Positions 1-10,370 of a stretch of 64,000 bases of DNA are shown here, one piece after another. The position numbers and the translations under genes are program-made. Location of the stretch: the NCBI GenBank assembly GCA_003255025.1, contig QANY01000099.1, forward strand, positions 62,001 to 126,000. The letters run 5' to 3'. How positions within the stretch are numbered: position 1 is the stretch's first letter; each line of letters starts with the position of its first letter. This DNA comes from Datisca glomerata (Eukaryota > Streptophyta > Magnoliopsida > Cucurbitales > Datiscaceae). Below the pieces are notes generated by a model, which saw only the letters and a list, made by a program, of their open reading frames with translations, ran no database searches and was not told the DNA's origin.

Positions 1-26
1 CATACATTATTTTCCTTTGAAAGATT

Positions 27-1560
27 TTAGGCAGTTGTCATTGTATCATTGAGGTAGTTGTCATTGTAAGCCAAAATTGTAATAGTGTCGGCCACAAGAC
101 GAGCCTCCCGTTCACGCGACTTAGCCAACGCGTCCTTGGCCTCAGCCAGCTTTGCCTCAATGATAGACAAGTTCTCCAAGCTTATCTCGGAGATCATCTC
201 TACCTCCCGCAATGACCACTCAAGTTTTGACTGTTTAGCCATGGTCGTATCAAGCTCGGAAGTCAGACGGGTAACAACCCATTAAAGGTCAGCCTCCACC
301 TTCTTGAGATCATCGCGTTCTGAGGCAACGACACTATAAGCTTTGGTGGTCTCCATTACCTTTCTCCTACAACCGGCTACCTCCTTCTCAGCGACGTGAA
401 TCTCCTCATGTAGCCTGTTGTGGTAAGTCACGGCTTGTTCGAAAAGTGTTAGTCAAAATTGGAAAGAAATTTACGTAGGAAAAATAAGGATATAAAAGAG
501 CAAAAAACTAATAATACCTATATCAGAGCATGACTCAGGCTGATAACCTTGTCATGAATGGACATCTGGCGAGTACAAGAGCATCCACCTCAGACATAAT
601 CCCCTTCGCAACCACGTGTGAAGAGCGAGGGTCCTTCAAAAAATAACGTCAGTAGGAATCGATGGAGCCGCGGGGTATCGCCGCCACCTCCAAGCACCCA
701 TCTCCTCGGACAGATGCGAAGAACCAGAGGAAGAGGAGACCAACTTCTTAGCAGGTGAGGGAGGAGGCGTGACAGTCTTCTCCGTAACAGGGGGAACCTC
801 ATCAGCAACGGGGGCAGGGACGGGGGGAGTAACATCCCCTGAAGCAGCACCTGACGAGCTGGTGTTCCCCGTCTTTTGGCACTTGCCCTCGCCAGGTACC
901 CCCATAAATTACTCCTTAGACGCTTGGACATCTCAAGCTCGTTGTACGCAAAACAAAAAACTGCATCCGGTTCTTCTGCCTCCTTCCGTGCAACTTCTCA
1001 TTGAGCCTCACACTCTCGTTCTTCCAGAGCAAACTACCCTTCTTCCCGCTCTGATTCCGAAGATTCAAAAGAGTTTGACCAGACCACTTGACGAAAGGTG
1101 GGAACGCGGATCGCAACAAAGATGACCCGAGGGACTTCTGTTACAGAATATGATAGGGCAACAGACTTGGCAACTGGAATTGGGGCGACCGTAACTTTGA
1201 TCTCTCTCATTGGGTCAAGAGGTCTTTCGAGTCCCGCTCCGAGAAATTATAGGTGACACAGAGCCGCACGGCCACTTCTTTTGAGGTAAAAGATCTCTTA
1301 TTCAGATTCTTTTCTTCCCAAAACAAAGAACAAGTTAGTAGTTAGAAAAGATAAACTCAACGATGAAAAAGTTAAAACATAAGCGGAATAATAAAAAGAA
1401 ATGGGAGCTCCAGCCACTTACTGAATTCTCCCTAGATCTGGAGAATGACCCAGCGGCCGTCGCCACCCCAGTTTCCACCCACAAGAAGGGTATCCTCCCC
1501 CCAGCCTTTATCTTTACTGGGGAGATCAGTGACTAGTCCCCCCCCCCATCCACTTCGCAC
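27..1560 (-). pseudogene. Decayed gypsy-type plant transposon coiled-coil gene
   Basis: Read on the - strand, several separated frames look like one broken gene. Around 1450-1560 there is a Trp-rich stretch ending near an EFS splice-like edge. At 520-640 the translation AKGIMSEVDALVLARCP appears. At 27-430 a Glu/Lys/Ala-rich coiled coil follows, with one in-frame stop near position 285. An AT-rich gap at about 440-520 behaves like an intron. This layout resembles the plant family often annotated as 'putative gypsy-type transposon' proteins; that assignment comes from remembered family appearance, not a search. Stops and frame changes between 590 and 930 show it is not functional. It may be the 3' part of a larger element reaching left of the window. 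Confidence 0.45.
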
Positions 1561-2600
1561 ACGCGCAAGGAGCCAAGTAATAGGATAGTCTGCGCCTTTT
1601 CACTATGTACATGGAGGGGATTCATCTACCCATATATTTAAATTATGCCTCATATTGAGGGCTTCAATCCCTAAAAGAACCCTATAAGTGCTAGGGGTAT
1701 ATTGGAAAGGGGCGAGATTGAAAGTACTGAAAATTCTTGGAAAAGAGGAAAGAAATGAAGTTTCAAACCTAATGTTATGTACATTAGGGCTAGAGAAATT
1801 TGGTAGGGAGGATTACACGGAAAGATTGAGGGATTCTCTCCCCAAAACCACAGACTATGTCTGGCGGGAAGGCGTTCCTGTGAAGGGCAAGGAAGCGGTT
1901 GAATTCATTTTTATTTCTAACTAAGGGAACTGTGACCTTAAATGGATGTTCCTCCATTGCTACCAGGGCAAGAAATGTGAAATAGAAAAGGGAGAAGAAA
2001 AGAAATAACAAAAAGACACTAGTTTTGAATAAGAGATAGCGGGTGACGGGCGCATAGGGAAGAGATACAATGAAATGATTAGCACCGGTCTAACTAAAAT
2101 GGGCAAGCCAATGACAACATGACAGTTGGAGAAAAGAAAACCTAACGGATAGAAATACACGTAACGCGAGAACTATAAAATGAAACGACGCATATGGGGA
2201 ATGAAAAACAAGACCTACATGCGTGCACATCACGATGAGATAAAGATGATATAAAGACGAAATGAAATTTCCAATGATCGTATCAGCAATGATGGTACGT
2301 CATTTCATTATTAAAAATAATAAATGACTTTTATCGCGTAACACCTAATATTTTACGGAATAAAAGAGGATCCTAAATTAATAAAAGAGAAACAACGATT
2401 GTCACTCTGTCAAAATTGGACGCGTGCTGAGAGCATTCATTGTACATTGAGGAGCATTGCCGAAAAGCAATGGGGGCAAATGAACAGGTAAAAATACTCA
2501 CTACCACGTGGATAAATTAGACCTACCTAGGGCTCGCGAAAAGCGGTAAAAAAGCATAACTGAGTTACGGGCTGAAATCGCGAGACACTCATAAACATAT

Positions 2601-2665
2601 GATCATCACCTCAAGAACGGGAGATCATCACCTCAAGAACGGAGGATCATCACCTCAAGAATGGG
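2601..2665. repeat. 22-bp tandem repeat, three copies
   Basis: The unit GATCATCACCTCAAGAACGG plus two bases starts at 2601, 2623 and 2645. The third copy differs by one base in the AACGG part and is one base short. No coding role is evident. Confidence 0.9.
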
Positions 2666-2767
2666 AAAGAACATCAGAATGAAAAAAGGGCTCGGACCGA
2701 CAACCAAGTAATGGTATTAATTGGATAAGCTGAGTGACTCAGACAGGGTAGATTAGCAGGCTACCAC

Positions 2768-2917
2768 GTGGTTGTGACTTATTGGCTCGAAACCACAGGA
2801 CATCATCAAGTGGTTGTGACTGATTGGCTTGGAACCACATGAAATCATCAAGTGTATGTGACTGATTGGCTCATAACCACAGAAAATCATCAAGCGGTTG
2901 TGATTGATTGGTGAGTG
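2768..2917. repeat. 42-bp tandem repeat, about 3.5 copies
   Basis: Units begin at 2768, 2810, 2852 and 2894, an exact 42-bp period. The core is GTGGTTGTGACTGATTGGCT followed by ACCACA and ATCATCAA. Because 42 is a multiple of three, the - strand translation gives an in-phase peptide repeat, but the frame is short and has no other gene-like property. Confidence 0.9.
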
Positions 2918-3270
2918 AGCGAGACAGATGGGAAATGAGAAGAGAAGGGAACTCATACCGAGCAGAAAAAATTTCCATGAATGGTTGTAATCCCTAAGCA
3001 TAATGAGTGTCTCCTTTTATATTAATTACTCTAATCAAATCCATACAATTTGAAAAGCCTATATAAGGTCAATGTATTAAACGAAAGAGAGGACATTCAA
3101 GACAATTCATGCATATATGAGACAAAACATTTACTCTTTATAATTCCTGACTCTTAAAATCTCATTTTATCTTATTAAGACTCATGTAAGTTTACTTTTA
3201 TCAAGACTTCCCCTTTAATCTTTGATTAGAGAGAAAAATCATTTACAGATATTAAAGAAATGAGAATAAT

Positions 3271-3500
3271 GATTGTGAAAGCCTAGACAAAACATGAGCC
3301 TCAGATTGAGACCCACGCCCCAACAGATTCCATAGGAAAATGGACACCCTCATCCATAGATAGCGAGAGGACATGTAACGAGACGACATAGACCAGACAA
3401 TAGAGGATCGAATTCAGACCTTCTACTAGACCACAAACTTCGACACTAAATTGTGTACGTGGATAACAATCCTGAACTAGAAGGCACAATACGCTCAACA
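3271..3500. repeat. Dispersed repeat, copy A (partner at 9019-9245)
   Basis: This stretch and 9019-9245 share many blocks in the same order, including AAACATGAGCCTCA, ATTCAGACCTTCTACT and ACTAAATTGTGTACGTGG, in the same orientation about 5.75 kb apart. It may be a diverged LTR or internal piece of an unrecognised retroelement. Confidence 0.75.
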
Positions 3501-4479
3501 AATTAAGTACAAAGCGTCAGTTACAATAATACACCAAAGATGCCCTTAGGCAATGAAAGTACAGATCTTCAGTGAGCCCCAACTCATGCCAACCAATTCA
3601 ACGATTGTGAGGTCAATGATACTAGAATTGGGGCAAACCTAAAGGGGATGAAGAAAATCTGAGCGCAATCTTACAAAGACTGATTGAGTTATACCTAGCA
3701 GTGAGTACGCCCACTAACACCCCTGCAAATTAAGCCTTTGTCACCAACATTGGAGAATCGTCTCAGCTAGAATCCTACCAGGACCAAATGCCAATAATAG
3801 TATCGAGAAGCCAGATTTTAATCCATATCTTCAAAAGATGACCGTGGGACATGTCCAATTGCCAGGTCCACTTATCTGCTTCATCACCAAAAGAATACAT
3901 CTTTATGAGAATTATTCTGGGTGAGCCTTGCCAAGTTTGAGTACAGACATCGTGATCTGAAAGGTCTAAGTAATTATTAACATCCTTGAATACCTCCTTT
4001 AAAGGTATCAGCTAGATGGATCTTCCAATTTGCTACAATTCAGGTAGTGTATTACTAGAGGATAAATATGTTGCTCATACAATGAGGGTGTCCAGATGTC
4101 CTTTCCTCGACGAAATCCTAGTCGAACAAATACTCTTAGGGTCATACCTCAAGCGCATCCATCTCAATACTCAATATGTGTCGGTCGAACTTCACGAATA
4201 ACAATACAATAACTAAATTAGAGGAGGACGGACATGGGTTAGAATCGAAGCAAGGGGAGTTTCTGAACGAGAGGGACAAAAGACCCCGACTACATCCGGG
4301 TACCCGTGCCCATAAGATGGTTCGGTGCTTAAACTAACTAGATGATCACTAAGGCGCGATCAATAAGATCTGATTGCCAACACTTAACCTAGAGCTAATC
4401 CCAAATAGGCATCCTACTAACTTACAATGATTAGGATAATGGGAAAATTTTCAATATAAATAAGTTTATTAGTAGTATC

Positions 4480-4580
4480 TTAAAAAATAGTCGGGTTTCA
4501 AAAATTATAAGTAAATAGCAGGTTTCCAAAATGGTCAATAAATTTAGACCATAATGCCCTTAATCTATATAAAGAAATTA
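4480..4580. repeat. Short dispersed repeat (partner near 23955-24045)
   Basis: The sequence GTAAATAGCAGGTTTCC followed by a run like TGGTCAATAA, then AATGCCCTTAATCTATAT, recurs in related form at 23955-24045, in the same orientation. It is short, AT-rich and noncoding. Confidence 0.6.
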
Positions 4581-5159
4581 CATTGTAAATATTGGGCAAT
4601 CAAATGGAAGTTATTGATATACAAGTCTATACACTTATAATTAAGGAAACTATATATTTTTTAAATTTAAAATTTAAATTTACCATATTATCAACAACTA
4701 CAATAATAAATGATAATTTAAAAATAAGTTTAAATTTGTTTAGGGATAAATTATAAACAATAAATGTAAAACATTATTTTGTAATGAAATTACAGTTTGA
4801 AACAAAAACGTCAAACTATCAATATAAGAGTGAAACAGTTTCAATATCCATCTTTTTATGTCAATTTAATAAAAAAATGTAAGTCATTCGATTTAGAAAA
4901 TTAAAACAAAAAAAACTAAAATCTAAATATTGTAATTCGTGAAATCAATGAAATGTTACCGAAATTTTAAATAAAAATTGAACAATGAGATAACGAAACA
5001 TTAAATGTTTAAAAAGAATAAAAAAACAATCTAAGATATTATCATAAAATATTTAAAATTTAGAAATCCCTACAAATCAGCCCCAACATTTATCAATCAA
5101 CTAATTAATGAGGTTTCCAAAATTAAATCAAAAACAAAAAATCCCGTCGAAAATATCAT

Positions 5160-6268
5160 TAACCACAAATATCTCAAATTTAAATTAATGAGGCAACTAA
5201 TTAATGAGGCAACCCAAACGCAGGATGGGAATAATATCAACCCTAGAGATGCATTTTCTAAAGTTATGGGTCCAGAGCATCCTAGACGAGTCCGTGGAAT
5301 GTGACTATGTCCAACTCCCACCTGTGTATTTGGATCACAGAGCACCCGTCAGTTTTCTGAAGAAACGTTCGTTCCACGTACAGAACATGAGAGACTTAAG
5401 TCACAAGTCCATGAACTTCAAGATGGTCAAGTTCAACTTCAATCCCTAGTGGCGTACCTTATGAAAATGATGCAAGCACAAAATCCTTCGTTCTCATTCC
5501 TCGGCGATGATCATGTAAGATTTCTAAGACTACGTCATTATAAATTATGATTATTCCAACACTAATACTAGTTTGTTCTTTTTTATGTGTTTATAGGATT
5601 CTGGAGATCCTCCCTCAATTTCATGATCGTATAACGTTTAGTGAGGATGAAAAATATTATATTTGCTTAAGTTTGAACTTATATATTATTTTGTATTTAG
5701 AATTTGTGAATGTTTCAATTGATAAATTCTGAATCTTTAAAATTTGTGAATATTTGAATTTGTGAATGTTTAAAATGCAAGAATTTGTGAATATTTGATT
5801 TGATGGCTATGAACTGTTGGAATATTTGTATTGATAAATTCTGAAATCTATGATATAGAATGTTTTCTGAAACATGTATTTTTGAAAACTATGAGATGTT
5901 TAAAAAACTGGAAAAAATTCTGATCAAAATTTCAATTTATACCGGCGGTTTTGGAGCCTATAGAGATGGTTTAAAACCGTAGGGAAAGAGATTTTTTTCT
6001 ATTTCTACCTTTCCGGCATTTGGTGGCGGTTTGAACCGTTGCTACATAATCTTTTCCGGCATTTTAAAACCACCGATAAAGAGAAGAAACTATATGGAAA
6101 GAGCCCACTTTGTCAGCGTTCCTCTGACGGTTGGAATAACCATCGCCACAAACCTTTGCGTCAGTGGATAACAGCGATTTTTAAACCGCCAGAAATCTTT
6201 TTTATAGCGGTTAAAACCGCCACAATAGACAAACAAAACTACAGCCATAATCAGTTTTTCTTGTAGTG
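5160..6268 (+). mobile_element. 3' part of a CACTA (En/Spm-like) transposon
   Basis: The right end is TTTTTCTTGTAGTG at 6255-6268, which is the reverse complement of the plant CACTA terminus CACTACAAGAAAA. The 300 bp inside it carry many short repeats of the type ACCGCC/GGCGGTTT in both orientations (5940-6230), as expected for CACTA subterminal DNA. A coding remnant of the accessory protein lies upstream on the same strand. I found no matching left terminus, so the 5' part is deleted or diverged; the start given is the first recognisable coding sequence. Confidence 0.75.
5170..5510 (+). pseudogene. Remnant of CACTA-associated Transposase_24/TNP1-like protein
   Basis: One + strand frame reads DAFSKVMGPEHPRRVRGM and then, after a stop, a Gln/Glu/Leu-rich coiled segment containing HELQDGQVQLQSL and ending LMKMMQAQN. 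The GPEHP.RVRG block followed by a coiled coil is characteristic of the C-terminus of plant En/Spm accessory proteins (Pfam Transposase_24). The in-frame stop right after RRVRGM shows decay. A splice-donor-like GTAAGA follows at about 5515. Its position just upstream of a CACTA terminus supports the call. Confidence 0.65.
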
Positions 6269-8640
6269 AATTACTTTTGATCTATACGAGTCTTTCTTGC
6301 TCTAACTCTTAGGGAGCGCCTGTCTGCAATGGTATTACACCAACTGCCGCTTTTAAATACACATCATCGTAGGTTTGTAAAATGTGAGTCCTTTCTCATC
6401 AACCCCTTGATGACCATCTAAAAGATGGAGATACCTCACTTTCTCCATTATTCCTCCGAAACAATCTTTCTATTTTAAAAAACCATGACCTCTTAACACC
6501 TTTTGTTGTCCGTCAATTTCTTCTCCGTTTGCGAGTGAAACCCTAATTTCTCATAGTCAATTAAAGTCGAAGGTCTAAAAATATATTTATTTTTTTAGAA
6601 AATGAGTATTAAAAGTTCTTTCTCATGAGGTTTTTGTAGTAATATTTCATATCCGATAATAGTATTTCAAAACCATATCCTACGCTCAACAAAATAGACG
6701 TTTGATTTGGTAAGCTCTCTTGAGATTTTAATTATATGTTACATATCCCTAAAATTATATTGTTTTATGAAATTCATGTTTTGAGTATCACAAAAAAAAT
6801 CATAACATTTTTAGAAACATGAACCTAATTTTCTGGAAAACTATTTTTTTCTAACAGCTTTCAAAACCCTCATCAAACGAACTATTTGGAATCTGAAAAT
6901 TTGAGGAAGTGGGTTTAAGACATGAACGTTAAACCTATAATTCATATGATTTCGATGTGTTTTGAGCTGTCCAACAGTTTGTCAAATATATGTAATTTCA
7001 GTTATTTTGAAAGCATAATGTTTTAATTTCTATAAATCATAGGGTTTCGCTCTAGGATATTTTAATCTGAAATTTTTTATGGTTATTTTCAACATATTAA
7101 TATTGTTACTAAAAATCATTCAGAAGAAAGTGAGAACTCCTGTGTTTTTCTAATAATGTTGAAAATTACTTTTTAAGTATAGGAAAACATAATTGATATG
7201 TTTGACTTTTAAGTTATTTTTGTATTAAGATCAAGTCACTTTAATATGAAAATTCTACTGTAACACTTAAAATTTTCAGAACGTTTTGATGAGTTTTAGA
7301 TATAGAAACGTTCTTTCAAAATCCACTGTCATGATCCAAAAAAACAGTTTTATGTATCCGTCAATATTTTTCTGTTTTGACTTTATAAACAACACCGGAA
7401 TGCTAAAAAAATTTGCATAAGTAACTATGAAGTATTATAGTATTATTGGGTAAAAATTTAATATTTTCATGAACCCATAGAATATCTTATGATGGTTTTA
7501 CCCAACGTTACATCATAATATTAGTGTTCGAATCGAATCCTAGTCATACGTCAACAATCATTTTAAGAGACCATAGTATTATTTTATGTTCGGAAATTTT
7601 ATTCATTAATTTTCCTATCAGGCAATCAGATAAGTGAAATTTTACATGTTTGTCTAAATATTTAAAATTGAAACTATTTGTTTTCTCTGTGATGCTCATT
7701 GTTTTGTAATCTTTCAGTGTTGTTATAGTTTATCTTATAATGTTCTTGTGATGTGTGAACCTTGAATTTTGAATGTAACATATATTATAAGATAAGAAAG
7801 AATCTCGCATGAAAATGTGAAGAGAATATATGCCATTAGAGTCACATACTCATTATTCTGCTTTGTTTGCATTATCCTTCGAGAAAGGTCTTTGTTTGCC
7901 TTATCCTTTAGGAGAGATTATATTATAAAGGTCTCTGTTTTCCTTATCCTTTAGGAGAGATTATATTATTTCAAGTTCCACGTTCTCAGAGGTGTGGAGT
8001 GGTGCTCGTGAGAAATGTCACTTATACATACCTAACAATCTAACATTGTGGAAGATTATCTTATTTTCGGTTCTACATTTTCAGAGGTACTCGTGAGTAA
8101 GGTCACTTATACGTACCACAAGCTAAAATTCACCGACGGGTAATCTCAAATATGTTCTGGTTGTGGTAACGCTCCAATGAAAGTTGGTCACCGAACTCTG
8201 TAAGAAAGATATAAAAGTTCTGAACAGATGATATGTAACGTATGTGATTGCAATTGTACTGATGTTATGTATGTAAAGTTTTGCTTACTAAGTATATTTT
8301 TATACTCACTCTGTTTTATTCTAAATTTTCAGATGACAATGATGAGTTCGATACGGATGAGGTTTAGAGTCTCTGGCACGAGACAAGAGTCAATAAGTTT
8401 TCTGGAGAATGTTGGAATTTAATTATATTTCTTTATTATTACTTATGTTTGCTTTTAACGTTCTCGACATTTCAGTTTTGAATCGATGTTGAGCAAATAC
8501 TTTTAAATGATGAATTGAATAAAATTATATTTAAATTTTTATTTCCACTCTTAGTATAAAAAAATTGACAAAGCTTCTACGAGCTTTTTGCATAAAATAT
8601 TAAAGTAATCTTAATCATTTTTCAGACTGTAACAGCGGCA
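6269..8640. other. AT-rich unassigned DNA
   Basis: No gene is supported. Frames are short and stop-rich. The only structure seen is a set of local direct duplications between 7860 and 8120. It starts immediately after the CACTA terminus, so it may be flanking DNA or an older unrelated insertion. Confidence 0.5.
7887..7972. repeat. 43-bp tandem duplication
   Basis: Two units begin at 7887 and 7930 and share CCTTATCCTTTAGGAGAG followed by ATTATATTAT. A degraded third copy precedes them from about 7860. A looser duplication follows: blocks at 7970-8035 and 8065-8120 share TTTCAGAGGT, CTCGTGAG and GTCACTTATAC. Confidence 0.85.
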
Positions 8641-9660
8641 CCTGGCGTCACATTCAACTCAGATGGAAGTCTTCGCCTACAGTTTATCTTCAAGAGAAAT
8701 CTTACTCGCTCACAATGATTAGGATAAAGACCCTACATTGGAAAAATTGACTGCAATTCTTGTTCGCGACACCCGATGTCATATGAAATGCAAATGGAAG
8801 TCCTCGCATAGAGTTAATCTCCAAGAAGCATCTTACTCACATACGATGATTAGGATAAAGACTATGCACTAGGAAGAATGACCGTAGTCCTTGTTCATAA
8901 CATTGAGGGCATATGACACTCGGATGGAAGTCCTCACTGAAGTCATATTCCCTACAGAGCAATGTTGCATAGATCAGACATCTGCCATAAATACTAAAGA
9001 ATAAGGAAGGATGATTGGGAAATTCTGGCGTAAAACATGAGCCTCAAATCAAGATCCACACTCTAGCTGATTCAAGATGAAAATGCACACGCTCACGCAC
9101 ATAGAACGAGAGGAAATGTAACTAGATGACATGGACTAGACAAGGAGGACCCAAATTCAGACCTTCTACTGGGCGACCAAGTTAGACATTAAATTGTGTA
9201 CGTGGGTGACATTGCTGACTCCCAAAGGCACAAAACACTCACCGAATAATATTATTGACCGAATTTTTATCGAATGTTTGACTTTTTAGTACATGTATTA
9301 TAATTACCGAATAATACTTTGTATATTTACCGTCCCTGAATTATTTAACTATTGTCACGGCTCACGACACTTGAAGTCACATGAAACTCGGATGGAAGTC
9401 TTCACCTAAAGTTTAGGCAACCTACTCACTTATAATGGTTCTGATAAAGATCCTACATTGGGAAAAATGACCGCGGCTCTCGTTCGTGTTACCCGAGGTC
9501 ATATGAACCTCGAAAGGAAGTCATCATATAGAGTTGATCACCAAGAGACATCATTTATATTTACAGTGATTAGGGTAAGGGCCTGCATTGGCAAAATGAT
9601 CGTGATCCTCATTCGCGACACCCGAGGTCACATGAAACTTGAATGAACGTCCTCACCTAG
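8640..9660. repeat. ~130-bp imperfect tandem array, interrupted
   Basis: The marker block ATGGAAGTC recurs at about 8663, 8794, 8924, 9392, 9514 and 9643, giving spacings of 131, 130, 468, 122 and 129. Each unit also carries variants of a CGACACCCGAGGTCA block, TTACTC-CA-AATGATTAGG, and AAAGACC-TACATTGG. The long gap (about 8945-9366) contains copy B of the dispersed repeat. The units are diverged, so this is an old array or internal tandem repeats of a retroelement. Confidence 0.85.
9019..9245. repeat. Dispersed repeat, copy B (partner at 3271-3500)
   Basis: It matches copy A in order and orientation (AAACATGAGCCTCAAATC, ATTCAGACCTTCTACT, ATTAAATTGTGTACGTGG). It sits inside the 130-bp array, interrupting its periodicity. 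Confidence 0.75.
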
Positions 9661-10370
9661 AACTTGCTCTACGAGGCATCCGAAACACCTCTGGTATCTC
9701 ACACAAAGACCCTTATAGGTAGAAGACCTCACATCGAGGCACGATCAATCTTGATTTGATAGGATCAGGAGAGAAGATCTCACCGACTTAAAAAAACCTT
9801 AACGTCAAGGAACCTTCAAAAGCGGTTTGATTGGGCAGAGAGTCAAGATCTCGCCAACCTTAAAAGATCTCAACACTCAACTTGGGGCCTGGAAAAACAT
9901 TGATTTAACCAGCTCGATGAGACTCAAAACTTGTTATGCTCTACCTTCTTTAGACCCACTAGATGGCTCAAATATTAAGACTTCGGTATAATTTACAAGA
10001 CGTGACCGAATTGTGACCTAACTAACTCAAAAAACCTTAGATTGTTCATTTTTTTCTTTTTATCTAAGTCGCTAAATGTGCTTGGATGCAGAAGATAACC
10101 TCAAACCTTTTAGTTATTGAGGAATCAATGTTAGTTGAAACTAAGACCTCAGACTAAGAGTTCCAAGCCTCAAAAGATGTCAAATAGAAGAAGACTCTAA
10201 GACCACATGCCGAAAGAAAAGTTCTACTATTGTCAAAGCATTAAAAAGTTCGAACAACTTGAGAAGCAAGGAAGAAGGACATAATAACAATATACAAACT
10301 TACAAAAGGCTCAATGAATTCCAAGTCAATGCAAATATTTATTCACTTCAAAGTTTTGTAGGTGGGGGAT
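9661..10370. other. Unassigned DNA left of copia element 1
   Basis: No gene is supported. The DNA contains loosely repeated blocks around AAGATCTC (9775, 9846). Its last bases, GTAGGTGGGGGAT, run purine-rich into the 5' LTR. Confidence 0.4.

Larger units (their letters stand above)
1561..4450. other. Unassigned repeat-rich DNA
   Basis: No convincing gene. Open frames here are short and lack domain signatures. The stretch holds a 22-bp and a 42-bp tandem repeat and a segment (3271-3500) that recurs at 9019-9245. It is moderately GC-rich compared with the AT-rich DNA beyond 4450. It probably belongs to one or more old retroelements, but I could not place LTRs. Confidence 0.5.

Noticed and set aside
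2753..3001. Repeat-bearing - strand frame as a protein gene
   Set aside because: The peptide periodicity comes only from the 42-bp tandem repeat being a multiple of three. There is no domain, splice context or conservation evidence.
8640..9660. CRISPR-like array
   Set aside because: Units are ~130 bp, diverged throughout and have no short constant repeat with unique spacers. The host is a plant.
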